Origin: CAYQLT01 sp964418425
GTDB lineage: Bacteria; Bacillota; Limnochordia; Limnochordales; Geochordaceae
Assembly: GCA_964418425.1 (NCBI GenBank)
Contig: CAYQLT010000007.1
Coordinates: forward strand, 28,831 to 92,830
DNA: 64,000 bases
Reading direction: 5' to 3'
The first letter of the stretch is position 1. Every line of letters begins with the position of its first letter. The position numbers and the translations under genes were made by a program. Positions 17,021-26,137 of the stretch are shown piece after piece. The notes beneath the pieces were generated by a model that was not told where the DNA came from, made no database searches, and was given only the letters and a program-made list of their open reading frames with translations.

Positions 17021-19131
17021 CGCCGTCGCCCTGGCCCGGCTCCCGCAGCGTCAGGCGCGTAAGGCCGCTCCCCCACCCCCGCGCCGTACAGCAGCCGGTA
17101 GATCTCGTAGGAGCGCAGAACCTTCTGGACGTATTCTCTCGTGGCCGCGAGGGGGATCCACTCCACGAACCGCTCGGCGTCGTCGATTCTCGCGGAAGCC
17201 AGCCACCGGCTCACCCGCCCCTGCCCTGCGTGATAGGCGGCAACGGCCAGGGCGGGCTCGGGGAAGCGGTCCAGCAAGAAGCGCAGGTAGGCGGCCCCCA
17301 GGCCGACGCTGACGGCGGGGTCGTAAAGCGTTTCCACGGTGGGCGGAGGCTGGCTCTGGCTGGCGGCCATCCATCCGGCGGTGGACGCCAGAAGCTGCAT
17401 GAGGCCAAAAGCGCCGGCAGCCGAGCGCGCCCGGGGTTCGAAGGCGCTCTCCTCTCTCATGACGGCGAAGAGGAGAAGGGGATCGATCCGGTACCGGCGG
17501 GCTTCAGACTCCACCACCTCCCGGAAGGGCCGGGGAAACAGGGCCTCCATCAACCACCGGGGAAAGGGGTCGCTGGGGCCGCCCGGTTTGGCCGCAGCCA
17601 GGCGGGTCAGGCGGCCGAGTGCGGCGGCGTGGCGCCCGGCTTGCAGTTCCCGGAGGGCCAGGGCGGCGGCCGGGGGCTTCCCGGGGGTGCCGGCTTGAGC
17701 CAGCGGGGGCGCCAGCTCGGGCCATCGCCGCCGGGCCAGGACGGAATGGTAGGAGAGGGGGTGCAGCCCGTGCAGGCGCGCCACGAGGGCTTCCACGCCG
17801 GATCCGGGCGCCGCGTCGGGCCCCCGGACGCCGCCATCTCCGGCGGGGCGGAAGTCATCCAAAAGCCGGGCCTGCCAGTACAGGTACGCCGGATCGGAGC
17901 CGGCTTCGCTTGCCAGCGTGGCCAAAGCCCACCGGGCCGTATCGAGGTCGGGATGGCCCTCGGCGGGGGGCGCGTGGGTGGGGCGGGTGGCAGGATAGGT
18001 AGCCGCCAGGATGGCCAGCAAGGCGTCTCGCCAGCCCCGGGTGCCGGCCGCGGCAGGGCCCAAGGCCTCCACCCGCAGGCGGGCAAGGGCCGGCGAGGTG
18101 CCTTCCAGCTCCATGCGCACCAGGGCGTACAGGGCCTCTCCAGCTTCCGACGTGCGGGGGGCCTGGCCCAGCACGGCGAGGTACTCTTCTCGGGCTTTGC
18201 CGGTCTGGCCCCGGTTCATCCACTCCTCGGCCAGCTGCAGGCGGAGCGCGCTGATGATCGCCGCCGGCCATCCCCGGGCCTTGCCTTCGGCGAGGGCTCC
18301 ACGCAGAAGCTCCAAGCGCCGCAGACGCTCTCCGGTGGCGGCCAGCCCTCGGGCCAGCTCCACGACGACCTCCGGTCGCCGTTCCTGCCAACCCCCCCGG
18401 GAGAACAGAGCCACCCCCTCCGCATACCGCCCCATCCGGTAAAGCGCCCGACCGGCCTGAAGCAGGCTGGCCCGGATATCGGGGGAGTCCAGCGGCAGGG
18501 ACATGGCAGTCTCGTACAGGCGCCCGGCCAGCTCGTCCCACAGGTCACCCCGGTAGGGGAGAAAGGGGGAGCCGGCCGCGCGCAGCCACGCGTCCAGGGC
18601 TTCGAGGCTGCGCCCCATGCGATGGAGAGCATCGCCCAGCACGAGGGCCGCCTCCAGCACGGCCTCGTCCGCGGCCAGGGCGGCAGCTGCGCGGGCGGCC
18701 ACCAACGCCTCCTGGGGGCGGTCTTGGGCCAGGGCCAGGCGCGCCGCAAGCCACGAAGCCCGAAAGGCGAGGAAGTCGGCCCCGTCGGGGGCAACGCCGG
18801 CTCGCTCAAGCCAGAGAGCTGCCGCAGCCAGGTCGCCGCCGGCCAGCGCCCGCTCCGCCTGCGTCAAGGCGTGGTGGGAGTCGGCCAGGTCCTGGGAGTC
18901 GGCCAGGCCCGTCGCCGGCTGGGCCCCGAAACCGGCGGGATGGGCGGGGGCAGGGCTGATGCGGGCAGGCCGGGTCACGGGGTGGATCGGCGCCGCCGGG
19001 GCAAGGTTGAGGTAAGCTGCCGCACAGCCGGCCAAAAACGCCACCCAACCTGCAACCAAGGCCCAAAGAGGCCTGTAGGCCCGGGCGAACAGGGTGATGC
19101 GCCCGGTCCTTTTGACGCCATCCTTCGCCAC
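17008..19131 (-). CDS. slt: Soluble-lytic-transglycosylase-like protein with membrane anchor and TPR region
   Basis: About 707 residues. An N-terminal hydrophobic segment (LWALVAGWVAFLAGCAAAY) anchors or exports it. A long Ala/Arg/Leu-rich helical TPR-like region (about 80-520) resembles the superhelix of Slt70. The C-terminal SLT domain has catalytic Glu in FAVMREESAF, then SAAGAFGLMQLL, AAYLRFLLDRF and AVAAYHAGQGRVSRW. It should cleave peptidoglycan to 1,6-anhydromuropeptides in the envelope. The start is uncertain: the chosen GTG has GAGGTGG ten bases upstream; an in-frame GTG at 19206 has no SD. Confidence 0.88.
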   Translation of the reverse strand: MAKDGVKRTGRITLFARAYRPLWALVAGWVAFLAGCAAAYLNLAPAAPIHPVTRPARISPAPAHPAGFGAQPATGLADSQDLADSHHALTQAERALAGGDLAAAALWLERAGVAPDGADFLAFRASWLAARLALAQDRPQEALVAARAAAALAADEAVLEAALVLGDALHRMGRSLEALDAWLRAAGSPFLPYRGDLWDELAGRLYETAMSLPLDSPDIRASLLQAGRALYRMGRYAEGVALFSRGGWQERRPEVVVELARGLAATGERLRRLELLRGALAEGKARGWPAAIISALRLQLAEEWMNRGQTGKAREEYLAVLGQAPRTSEAGEALYALVRMELEGTSPALARLRVEALGPAAAGTRGWRDALLAILAATYPATRPTHAPPAEGHPDLDTARWALATLASEAGSDPAYLYWQARLLDDFRPAGDGGVRGPDAAPGSGVEALVARLHGLHPLSYHSVLARRRWPELAPPLAQAGTPGKPPAAALALRELQAGRHAAALGRLTRLAAAKPGGPSDPFPRWLMEALFPRPFREVVESEARRYRIDPLLLFAVMREESAFEPRARSAAGAFGLMQLLASTAGWMAASQSQPPPTVETLYDPAVSVGLGAAYLRFLLDRFPEPALAVAAYHAGQGRVSRWLASARIDDAERFVEWIPLAATREYVQKVLRSYEIYRLLYGAGVGERPYAPDAAGAGPGRRRQAR

Positions 19132-19550
19132 CGCTGCGTCGTCCACCTCAAGTTGCACGGCCCGGCATGGGGGGCGGACGAAGCCGGGGCCCTCTCGCGG
19201 GGGCACCGGGGCTTCGGTTCTGTGGGCGTGCCCGTGCTGTCATAATAGAGGACCGCCGAGCCCCCGTGGGTTGGGAAACTTTCACTTCTCCTGCCCCGCA
19301 CACCGGCCGGAGGCGAGAAAAAGAGAGCGAGTGAGAATGCAGGAGATCGGACAAGATCCGTCCAGGCCGGTTCGGTCGGTCAACTGAGGCTACCTGTGCG
19401 GGGTTGCTGACCGCGAGCGCCGGCGTTGCCTGGCCCTTGGCCTGTGCTATGTTGAGGCCGAAGCGAAGGGACTTGACAGGCCGCCTTGAGGGTCGCGTCG
19501 AGAACAGGGCGGTCCGGCGGGAGCGCCGGGACCGGAGGGAGGTGCGGCCT
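19132..19550. other. Intergenic region of about 420 bases between slt and a tiny ORF
   Basis: Holds the promoter region of slt on the minus strand (TATTAT near 19245, no good -35) and, on the plus strand, a candidate TTGCCT-N16-TATGTT promoter near 19426-19453 that could serve the small downstream ORF. No further gene is supported. Confidence 0.3.
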
Positions 19551-19607
19551 GTGAAGAAGCCTGAGGAGAAGAAGCCGAAGCCGGCTCCCGGCAAGGGAAC
19601 CAAGTAG
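19551..19607 (+). CDS. Possible 18-residue lysine/proline-rich peptide
   Basis: The GTG start is preceded, eight bases away, by GGAGGGAGG, one of the strongest SD sequences in the window. The peptide is MKKPEEKKPKPAPGKGTK and then stops; a strong terminator follows 40 bases later. Composition is six Pro-free charges per turn at the start and a Pro/Gly/Lys tail, like a disordered nucleic-acid-binding peptide. The frame is open upstream (Arg-rich, from 19404), so a longer 52-67 residue basic protein is the alternative. I do not recognise a family. Confidence 0.4.
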   Translation: MKKPEEKKPKPAPGKGTK

Positions 19608-19646
19608 GCGGGTACTGTCGGCTCCTCAAACAGACGACGATGGCAA

Positions 19647-19679
19647 AGGCCCGGGGGGCACCCCGGGCCTGTTCGTTTT
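19647..19679 (+). terminator. Strong rho-independent terminator
   Basis: AGGCCCGGGG-GGCA-CCCCGGGCCT, a perfect 10-base-pair stem, followed by GTTCGTTTT. It ends a short plus-strand transcript that would carry the 18-codon ORF; the reverse orientation lacks a T-run. Confidence 0.8.
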
Positions 19680-19717
19680 CCCCGGCCGGGGATGGGGTCG
19701 GTGTCGGCGAGACGGCC

Positions 19718-21049
19718 TCAAGGTTCGGGGCCCTCGCCGGCCGCAACAGCGCTTTCATCGGCCGGGCCCTGGGCGGCGTGCCGGGAGCCGCTCTGAGCCG
19801 CCGACCGCAGCTCGGCGAGCAGTTCACCGGCCCGCTCGTTGACCCAGTGGATGCCGCCCCGCCGGTTTATCGCTCGCAGCAGGTATTCGTACGCCTTGCG
19901 GGTATCGCCGGCCTCGTAATGAAGCACGCCCACCAGGTACGCCAGGCGCTGGTCTTCCCCTTCCTTGCGGCTTTGGGCGTACGCCTCTTCCAGCTTCTCC
20001 AGGGCTCGAAGGCGAGCCTGGCGGCTGGCCTCGGCGTCGTTCAGATCCGCGAACATCCACGAGAGGCACATCCAGAGGCGGCCGACCCGCTCGGCGGGCA
20101 GCCGAGCTAACTCTGCGCACATGAGGGCCAGGCGGACCCCGTCCACGGCTTGACCCGCGGTCTGGGGTGATCCGCCGGAGGGGTTGACCCGCAGCTTCTG
20201 GCGCATCCGCTCCGCGCGCCCGGCGTCGAGTGCCTGCCGGGCTCGGCTATGCAGCGCCTCGAAATCGGAGCGCAGGTTGGCGTACCGGCAGTTGGGGCAG
20301 ACCCAGACCTGAAACCACAAGGGATCAAATCCGTCGTAGCGAACCCTCAGATCCCGATCCATGCCGACCATTCGAAGCCGCCCGGCCCGCAGGTTGTATG
20401 CCTCGAACTTGTAATGGCAGACTGGACACTGAACCCGCTTCTCGAACAGGTATTCGCGGCTTGCGTACCCCGCCAGCACTGCGTCCGGGGCTTCCGGAGG
20501 GGCGCTGGCGGAACCGAAGGAAGAGGCGCCCTCGCCGGGCTCGGCGGGCGGTGCCTCCTCGGGGCCCGGTGGGGTGGTAGAGCGCGCGTCCTCCGCCGGC
20601 GCCGTCTCGGTCGCGCGGGCGGCGGACTCCATCTTGCCGGCCGCATCCAACCCAGGAGCCGTCGGCTCCAGCGGCCGCCCCGAGACCAGAGCCTCTTCCA
20701 GCCGACGGATGCGGCCCGATAGAACCTTCATCATCCGCAACGCCAGCTGGGGCTCGGCGCTGAGCGCGGCCAAAAACCGCCCTTCCCCGATGGCGATCAC
20801 GTCGGACGGCTCTTCCGCCACCACCGTGGCGCTGCGGGCCAGCTTTTCCAAAAGGGACATCTCGCCGAAAAAACTGCCCGGTCCCAGTGTGGCGATGGTC
20901 ACAGGCCCGTGGCGGGTGCGGCGCTGGACCCGAACCCTGCCCGACAGGACGATGAACATCTCCTTGCCGGGGTCTCCCTCCCGGAAGACCACCTCGCCGG
21001 CGGCCAGATGTCTCACCTCGCCGATGCGGGCGAGCAAATGAAGCTGCAC
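19718..21049 (-). CDS. Cyclic-nucleotide-binding domain + DUF2225 protein
   Basis: About 443 residues. The N-terminal cNMP roll (about 1-115) has VFREGDPGKEMFIVLSGRVRV and GPGSFFGEMSLLEKLARSATV. A Pro/Ala/Glu-rich linker (about 125-200) leads to a DUF2225 domain with two CxxC zinc knuckles, CPVCHYKFEAYN and CPNCRYAN, then a TPR-like helical C-terminus (GVLHYEAGDTRKAYEYLLRAI). DUF2225 proteins are widespread in Bacillota and of unknown function; the fusion with a cNMP domain suggests nucleotide-dependent regulation without a DNA-binding domain. GTG chosen because AGGGGG lies nine bases upstream; a TTG 45 bases earlier is possible. Confidence 0.85.
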   Translation of the reverse strand: MQLHLLARIGEVRHLAAGEVVFREGDPGKEMFIVLSGRVRVQRRTRHGPVTIATLGPGSFFGEMSLLEKLARSATVVAEEPSDVIAIGEGRFLAALSAEPQLALRMMKVLSGRIRRLEEALVSGRPLEPTAPGLDAAGKMESAARATETAPAEDARSTTPPGPEEAPPAEPGEGASSFGSASAPPEAPDAVLAGYASREYLFEKRVQCPVCHYKFEAYNLRAGRLRMVGMDRDLRVRYDGFDPLWFQVWVCPNCRYANLRSDFEALHSRARQALDAGRAERMRQKLRVNPSGGSPQTAGQAVDGVRLALMCAELARLPAERVGRLWMCLSWMFADLNDAEASRQARLRALEKLEEAYAQSRKEGEDQRLAYLVGVLHYEAGDTRKAYEYLLRAINRRGGIHWVNERAGELLAELRSAAQSGSRHAAQGPADESAVAAGEGPEP

Positions 21050-21139
21050 GGCCCCCAACCCCCTAACCGGCTGCCGGTTCGCCGCGACGGGCAAGCCGGC
21101 GGTTTACCCTCCACCCCGAAGGCCGTGTGCGGCCCCGGC

Positions 21140-22126
21140 CTACGCGTCTGCCGGCGGTTTTCGGAAGATGAGGATGAACTCGTGGGCCTTGTTCACACGG
21201 AAGCGGTAGGGATAGCCCAGCGGCCGCATGTGGTTATACTCCTGCCGGCGGTCCCAAACGATCAGGTCGTCGAACTCAAAGCCGATCTCCGTCATCCGTC
21301 GCGCCAGATCCATGTGGTAAGGGTAAAACCGGTCCTTCTTCCGGAGATCCATCACCACCACGATGCAATACTTGCCCGGGCGAAGCGCCTGCAGCACCCC
21401 TCGGAAGACCTCCCCGAGCGAGTCGAGGAAGGCCTCGTAATCCGGGATCTTGCCCAGGTCTGCCGCCTCGTTGCCGTAATGGCGCACCTGCTTGCGGTCG
21501 GCGGTCCGCTCCCGCAAAAGCACGTCCCAGTACGGTGGGGAGGTGACCACCAGATCCACGCTCTCGGGCTGGACGAACTGCAGCAGCCGCCGGGCGTCTT
21601 CGTTGAGTACGATCCGTCGCCCCTCCCCCGTCGCCTCGCCGCCGGCCCCAAAATCCAGCGGCTGAATCAACGGCCGGCTGCGAGCCAGTTCGCAGTATTG
21701 CGGGTGGATCTCCAGCCCCACGCCCACCTTGCCCAGGGCCTGCGCGGCCACCAGGGTGGCCCCCGAGCCCGCGAAGGGATCCAGGACGACCCGATCCTCG
21801 CGGGTGGTGAAGCAGCGGATGAGGCGGACCACCAGGTCGACGGGAAACATGGCGGGATGCCCGAGCCGTGCCTCCTCGGGCGTCTTGCGCACGTCGCTCC
21901 AGACGCTGATGGAGTAGCGCTCCCAGGTCCGGCCGTCGAGGTCGTTGGCACGCGGCCGATGGCCGGGGTGCTTTCGCCCGGGCTCGGCCGGCACTCGGGG
22001 CCGCCGCAGGCCAGGCGAAGTCGGGCTGTGTCGCCCCGGCCTGTCGGGCCCGGGCAAGGTGCCGCCGGGCGAGAGGGACTCCTCCAGCCCGTCCAGGGTG
22101 GGCTGCTGGGGCTTCATGTCGGCCAT
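21140..22126 (-). CDS. Site-specific DNA methyltransferase (N4-cytosine/N6-adenine type), orphan
   Basis: About 328 residues. SAM-binding motif I is LDPFAGSGATLVAA, catalytic motif IV is VTSPPYWDVLL (the SPPY form typical of N4-cytosine but also some N6-adenine enzymes). Motif I precedes motif IV, with no large target-recognition domain between. The first 50 or so residues are low-complexity. No restriction endonuclease, specificity subunit or phage gene is adjacent, so it is an orphan, perhaps regulatory, methyltransferase. Start uncertain: ATG chosen; a second ATG seven codons upstream and a TTG further up are in frame. Confidence 0.85.
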   Translation of the reverse strand: MADMKPQQPTLDGLEESLSPGGTLPGPDRPGRHSPTSPGLRRPRVPAEPGRKHPGHRPRANDLDGRTWERYSISVWSDVRKTPEEARLGHPAMFPVDLVVRLIRCFTTREDRVVLDPFAGSGATLVAAQALGKVGVGLEIHPQYCELARSRPLIQPLDFGAGGEATGEGRRIVLNEDARRLLQFVQPESVDLVVTSPPYWDVLLRERTADRKQVRHYGNEAADLGKIPDYEAFLDSLGEVFRGVLQALRPGKYCIVVVMDLRKKDRFYPYHMDLARRMTEIGFEFDDLIVWDRRQEYNHMRPLGYPYRFRVNKAHEFILIFRKPPADA

Positions 22127-22252
22127 GGGATGTGAGCCTGCCCCCATCTTAGCCGGCCCGGCCAAACCCGACAACGGCAGGCCGACACTTTAGGGCCGAC
22201 CGGCGCGGACCGGGCCGTTGTCCTTCGGAGCTGCGTTGGCCATAATGGTCCT

Positions 22253-22627
22253 ATGGGGAAGGCAGGTGGGTGGGCGTTGGACGGGGCCATCCAGGTGTTT
22301 CACGAGTCTTCGGTGCCCCTCGAGCCCTCTCCGGCGGGGAACCGGGTGCGACTGAAGTGGGTCATCGGAAAAGCCAACGGGGCGCCACGCTATTCCATGC
22401 GCATCTTCGAGGTGGAGCCGGGCGGGGAGATTCCGCTTCACCACCACTGGTACGAGCAGGAGATGTACGTGCTCGAGGGGCAGGGGGTGGCGGGTGATGC
22501 CGACACGGAGCACCCCATCGGCCCGGGCACAGTCATGTACGTGCCTCCCGACCATCCTCACCGCCTGCGCAACACCGGCGACGGGGTGCTGCGGTTCATC
22601 TGCGTGATCCCCCACGCCCGGGAATGA
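22253..22627 (+). CDS. Cupin-domain protein
   Basis: 124 residues, a single cupin_2 barrel. Metal ligands are visible: HHH and Glu in LHHHWYEQEMYVLEG (cupin motif 1) and His in VPPDHPHRLRN (motif 2). Small stand-alone cupins bind sugars, nucleotides or small ligands or act as isomerases or dioxygenases; nothing here narrows it. The ATG has no clear SD. It lies just downstream of, and divergent from, the DNA methyltransferase gene. Confidence 0.8.
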   Translation: MGKAGGWALDGAIQVFHESSVPLEPSPAGNRVRLKWVIGKANGAPRYSMRIFEVEPGGEIPLHHHWYEQEMYVLEGQGVAGDADTEHPIGPGTVMYVPPDHPHRLRNTGDGVLRFICVIPHARE

Positions 22628-22726
22628 GCCGGCTTTTGCCACCTTCGCGGCCGCCGCCCGTGATGGAGGGGTGAGCCTCTCGACGCCCCGGGTCTGGGGT
22701 CCGGTGGTACCGAAAGAAGGCCTGCT

Positions 22727-23953
22727 TTGGCCCTCCTGATCCGCAACCGGGAAGCCGCGCTGTTGTTCGCCACCCTGCTGCTCAATATGGTGGGGTTCGG
22801 CGTGGTCTTCCCCCTGCTTCCTTTGCTGGTGCGGGACATGGGCGGTTCCTCGCTGGCCCTGGGTTTCATGGTGACCGCATGGGCGGCAGCCCAGTTTGCC
22901 TTCTCTCCGGTTTGGGGCGCCCTGTCGGATCGCTTCGGGCGACGGCCCGTCCTGGTATTGGGCGTGGCCGGAATGGGGTTGACCTTCATCCTGATGGCGT
23001 GGGCACCCAGCGTGGGGTGGCTGGCGGCGGCCCGCCTTCTGGGCGGGGTCCTGTCGTCGGCGACGCTGCCGGCCGCCCAGGCGTACCTGGCAGACATCAC
23101 GGCCCCTCACGAGCGGGGCGAGGCCATGACCACGGTGGGGGCCGCCTTCGGAATCGGTTTCATCCTCGGCCCCGCCCTGGGCGCCGTGCTGGCTCCCATC
23201 GGGGTACGGGGAACCTTCGTGGTCGGCGCCGCCATCTCCGGGCTCAACCTGCTGGCGGTGCTGGCTCGGCTGCCGGAACCTGCCGAGCGCGACCCGGACG
23301 CCGGCGCCAGGTCGGGGCGGCTGCGGGCGGGCTGGCGGGAGGCCTGGCGGGAACCGTGGGCCGTCTACATGTACGTGGTGCTGCTCATGGCCTTTTCCGC
23401 CTCCAGCCTCTTCTCCATGCTGGGTCTGTACCTGCTGGACCGCCTTTCCCTGGACCCTGCCCGCATCGGGCTTGCGTTTGTGGTGCAGGGTGCGGTCTCT
23501 GTCACGCTCCAGCTGTTCGTGGTGGCCGCCGCCATGCGCCGTCTGGGCCACGACCCGACCCTGGTGCTGGCCTGCGCCTTAGGGAGCGCAGGGTTTGGAG
23601 TTCTGGCCGCATCCCGCACGGTGGCCTGGGCGTTTGCCGGGGTCGCGCTGGTGGCGGCCGGGGTCTCGCTGGTCCGTCCCACCGCGGCTGCGGCGGTTTC
23701 GCTTCGGGCAGGCCTCCCGCAGGGCGCCGTGATGGGTGCCCAGACGGCACTGGATGCGCTGGGCCGTGCCCTGGGGCCGCTGTGGGCTGGGCTCGCCTAC
23801 CGCTGGCACCCGTCGCTGCCCTTCCTCAGCTCGGCCATCGTCTACGCTCTGGCCGGCATCGTGGTGGGAGCTTGCCACCGGTCCGCCCGCCATGACAGAA
23901 TTCGGTGCGAGGCCATGGAGAGGGAGCAAGAGGGAGGGCAGGCACGGCGGTGA
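22727..23953 (+). CDS. MFS transporter, drug-efflux (TetA/DHA1) type
   Basis: 408 residues with about 12 hydrophobic segments. The loop 2-3 signature WGALSDRFGRRPVLVLG (MFS motif A) and PAAQAYLADITAPHERG followed by GIGFILGPALGA (motif C region) place it among DHA1 proton-antiporters that export drugs or metabolites. The TTG start follows GAAAGAAGG. Its stop overlaps the fdhD start as GTGA, so the two are probably co-transcribed; whether the transporter has any link to formate or molybdenum is unknown. Confidence 0.88.
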   Translation: MALLIRNREAALLFATLLLNMVGFGVVFPLLPLLVRDMGGSSLALGFMVTAWAAAQFAFSPVWGALSDRFGRRPVLVLGVAGMGLTFILMAWAPSVGWLAAARLLGGVLSSATLPAAQAYLADITAPHERGEAMTTVGAAFGIGFILGPALGAVLAPIGVRGTFVVGAAISGLNLLAVLARLPEPAERDPDAGARSGRLRAGWREAWREPWAVYMYVVLLMAFSASSLFSMLGLYLLDRLSLDPARIGLAFVVQGAVSVTLQLFVVAAAMRRLGHDPTLVLACALGSAGFGVLAASRTVAWAFAGVALVAAGVSLVRPTAAAAVSLRAGLPQGAVMGAQTALDALGRALGPLWAGLAYRWHPSLPFLSSAIVYALAGIVVGACHRSARHDRIRCEAMEREQEGGQARR

Positions 23954-24882
23954 GGGCGGCCTGGCCGGACAAACCGGGTGTGGAGGTGGCCCGGGTGGTG
24001 GAGGTGGCCGGCGACGGGGCCGTCCTGGAGCGCGAGGACCTGCTGGCTCCCGAGGCCCCTCTGGAGATCCGGCTGGCGGTGCCCGCGACCGGCGGCCTGC
24101 AGGTGCGGCCGGTGGCCGTCACCATGCGCACCCCGGGGCGGGACCGGGAGCTGGCCTGCGGGTTTTTGTACACGGAGCAGGTGTTGCGGGATCCGGGTTC
24201 GATCGAGTGGGTGGGGCACCTGGACGATCCCAGGGTTCACTGGGCGCATCGCTCGCATGTGGTGCAGGTGCGCCTGCGGCCCGGGGCGTCGTTGGATCTG
24301 GGCCGGCTGGAGCGACACTTCTACACGGCCTCCAGCTGCGGCGTGTGCGGCAAAGCGGCGCTGGAGGCGGTGGCGGCCACGGGCGTTTGCGCGCCGCGGG
24401 GAGCCATCGTGTGGAGTGCGGACTGGATGATGGGTCTGCCTGCTCGCCTGAAAGCGCATCAGCAGATGTTCGGGTGGACGGGGGGGATCCACGCCGCCGC
24501 TCTGGTGGGTGCCAGCGGTGAGTTCGTGGACGTGGCCGAGGACGTGGGGCGGCACAACGCGGTCGACAAGCTGGTGGGACGGGCGGTGCTGGAAGGCCGC
24601 CTGCCGCTGTCGGACACCATGCTGCTCCTGAGCGGACGGGCCGCCTTTGAGCTGGTGCAGAAGGCGTTGGTGGCGGGGGTTCCCGGTGTGGCCGCGGTGG
24701 GGGCGCCCACCAGCCTGGCGGTGGAGCTCGCGCAGGCGTACGATATGACCCTGGTCGGCTTTTTGAGCGAGAGCCGCTTCAACATTTACAGCGGCGCGCA
24801 CCGCATCGACCTGGGCAGGCGGGATGGCCACCAGCTATCCACCCCGGAGGGGGGCGGGCCCGAGCCGGCAGCCCGGCGCTGA
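23950..24882 (+). CDS. fdhD: Formate dehydrogenase accessory sulfurtransferase FdhD
   Basis: 310 residues. FdhD passes sulfur from IscS to bis-MGD, making the sulfido-Mo form needed by formate dehydrogenases. The key motif SSCGVCGKAAL with CxxC (about residue 133) carries the transfer cysteines; GWTGGIHAAAL and AEDVGRHNAVDKLVG (phosphate/GDP-like binding) and LLSGRAAFELVQKA are also typical. The GTG start overlaps the previous stop and follows GGAGGGCAGG. It sits about 8 kb from the formate dehydrogenase operon. A terminator follows. Confidence 0.95.
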   Translation: MRAAWPDKPGVEVARVVEVAGDGAVLEREDLLAPEAPLEIRLAVPATGGLQVRPVAVTMRTPGRDRELACGFLYTEQVLRDPGSIEWVGHLDDPRVHWAHRSHVVQVRLRPGASLDLGRLERHFYTASSCGVCGKAALEAVAATGVCAPRGAIVWSADWMMGLPARLKAHQQMFGWTGGIHAAALVGASGEFVDVAEDVGRHNAVDKLVGRAVLEGRLPLSDTMLLLSGRAAFELVQKALVAGVPGVAAVGAPTSLAVELAQAYDMTLVGFLSESRFNIYSGAHRIDLGRRDGHQLSTPEGGGPEPAARR

Positions 24883-24937
24883 CGGCGGGGCCGGGCCTCC
24901 CTGGTGCTCACAGCGGGAGGCGGCAGCGGCGGCGAGA

Positions 24938-24968
24938 CCGGGGCCCCCTTGCGGGGCCCGGCTCTTTT
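24938..24968 (+). terminator. Terminator after fdhD
   Basis: CCGGGGCCCC-CTTG-CGGGGCCCGG, then CTCTTTTC. It separates fdhD from the sensor kinase gene. Confidence 0.65.
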
Positions 24969-25024
24969 CGGTATGGTGCCTTACAAGTCCCCCCGGGGGG
25001 AGGTGGCGGGCCATCTTCCGGCAG

Positions 25025-26137
25025 GTGGACGCCCTGGAGCTTTTGCTGGAGGCGTTGCCGCTCTTTCGGGGAGGGCTTACCGTGACCACCGCAAGCCGGG
25101 CGGCGGCGCTGCTTTACCAGAGACTGCAGCTGGACGCCGCGGCGGTGGTGGACACCGAGGTGGTTCTGGCCTTCGAAGGAGCCGGGGCCGATCACCACCG
25201 TCCCGGTGAGTCCATATCCACCGCGTTGACCCGCCGGGCCCTGGCGGAAGGCCGACCGGTGATGGCCACAGGCCCGGCGGCCATCGGCTGCAGCCGCGCC
25301 GACTGCCCCCTGGGAGCCGCCCTGGTGCTTCCCCTGCGGGTGCGCAACCGGGTGGTGGGAGCGCTCAAGCTGTACCGCCGCCGGCCGGGGCGCATCGGCG
25401 CCGCCCGGGTGCGGGCGGCCACTGCGGTGGCGCGCCTGTGCAGCCTCTACCTGGAGCTGGCCGAACTGGATGCCCGTGCCGCCCGGGTGACGCAGGCGGA
25501 GCTGGAGGCGCTGCGGGCCCAGATCTCGCCCCATTTCCTGTTCAACACCCTCAACACCATCGCGGCCCTGATCCGGACCCAGCCGCAGCGGGCCCACGAG
25601 CTGGTGATCCGGTTCGCCGAATTCTTCCGGGAAACCCTGGCCAGCCACGGCGAGCTGGCGACCCTGGAGGATGAGCTTGCCTACGTGGAGCAGTACCTGG
25701 AGTTCGAGCGAGCCCGGCTTGGCTCGCGCCTGGCCGTCCACTTCGAGATCGACCCGCGCGCCCGGCGGGCGCTTTTGCCGGTGCTGGTCGTCCAGCCGCT
25801 GGTGGAGAACGCCATCAACCACGGCATCGAGCCCCGCAGCGAGCCCGGCTGGGTGCGGGTGACGGCTTCGGCGGAGGGGGACGGCTACCGGATTGTCGTG
25901 GAGGATAACGGCGTTGGGATACCCGAGGGGCGGCTTGACGGGATCCTGGAGCGGGGTTATGGAACCGGGCTCGGCATGGGACTGAGCAACGTGAACCAGC
26001 GTCTCAAGAGCCTGTTCGGACCGCAAAGCGCCTTGCGCGTCGCAAGCGCACCCGGACGGGGAACGACGGTCACCTTCTGGGTTCCCGCTCGGCGGGACGC
26101 CAGACAGGAGGGCGAGCCATGGGACTGCGAGCCCTGA
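25025..26137 (+). CDS. LytS/YesM-type sensor histidine kinase with GAF domain
   Basis: About 370 residues. The N-terminal GAF-like domain (about 10-145) contains CSRADCPLGAALVLPL. The His_kinase (LytS) domain has the phospho-acceptor His in QISPHFLFNTLNTIAALI, then YVEQYLEFERAR, an N box in VQPLVENAINHGIEP and G boxes VEDNGVGIP and GTGLGMGLSN. There are no membrane segments, so it senses a cytoplasmic signal. The start is uncertain; the GTG used has only a distant GGGAGG. Its 3' end overlaps the response regulator gene by 19 bases, defining a two-component pair. Confidence 0.9.
   Translation: MDALELLLEALPLFRGGLTVTTASRAAALLYQRLQLDAAAVVDTEVVLAFEGAGADHHRPGESISTALTRRALAEGRPVMATGPAAIGCSRADCPLGAALVLPLRVRNRVVGALKLYRRRPGRIGAARVRAATAVARLCSLYLELAELDARAARVTQAELEALRAQISPHFLFNTLNTIAALIRTQPQRAHELVIRFAEFFRETLASHGELATLEDELAYVEQYLEFERARLGSRLAVHFEIDPRARRALLPVLVVQPLVENAINHGIEPRSEPGWVRVTASAEGDGYRIVVEDNGVGIPEGRLDGILERGYGTGLGMGLSNVNQRLKSLFGPQSALRVASAPGRGTTVTFWVPARRDARQEGEPWDCEP

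Noticed and set aside
17230..19245. 671-codon plus-strand frame opposite the transglycosylase
   Set aside because: Gly/Gln/Arg low complexity, antisense to a clear SLT domain.
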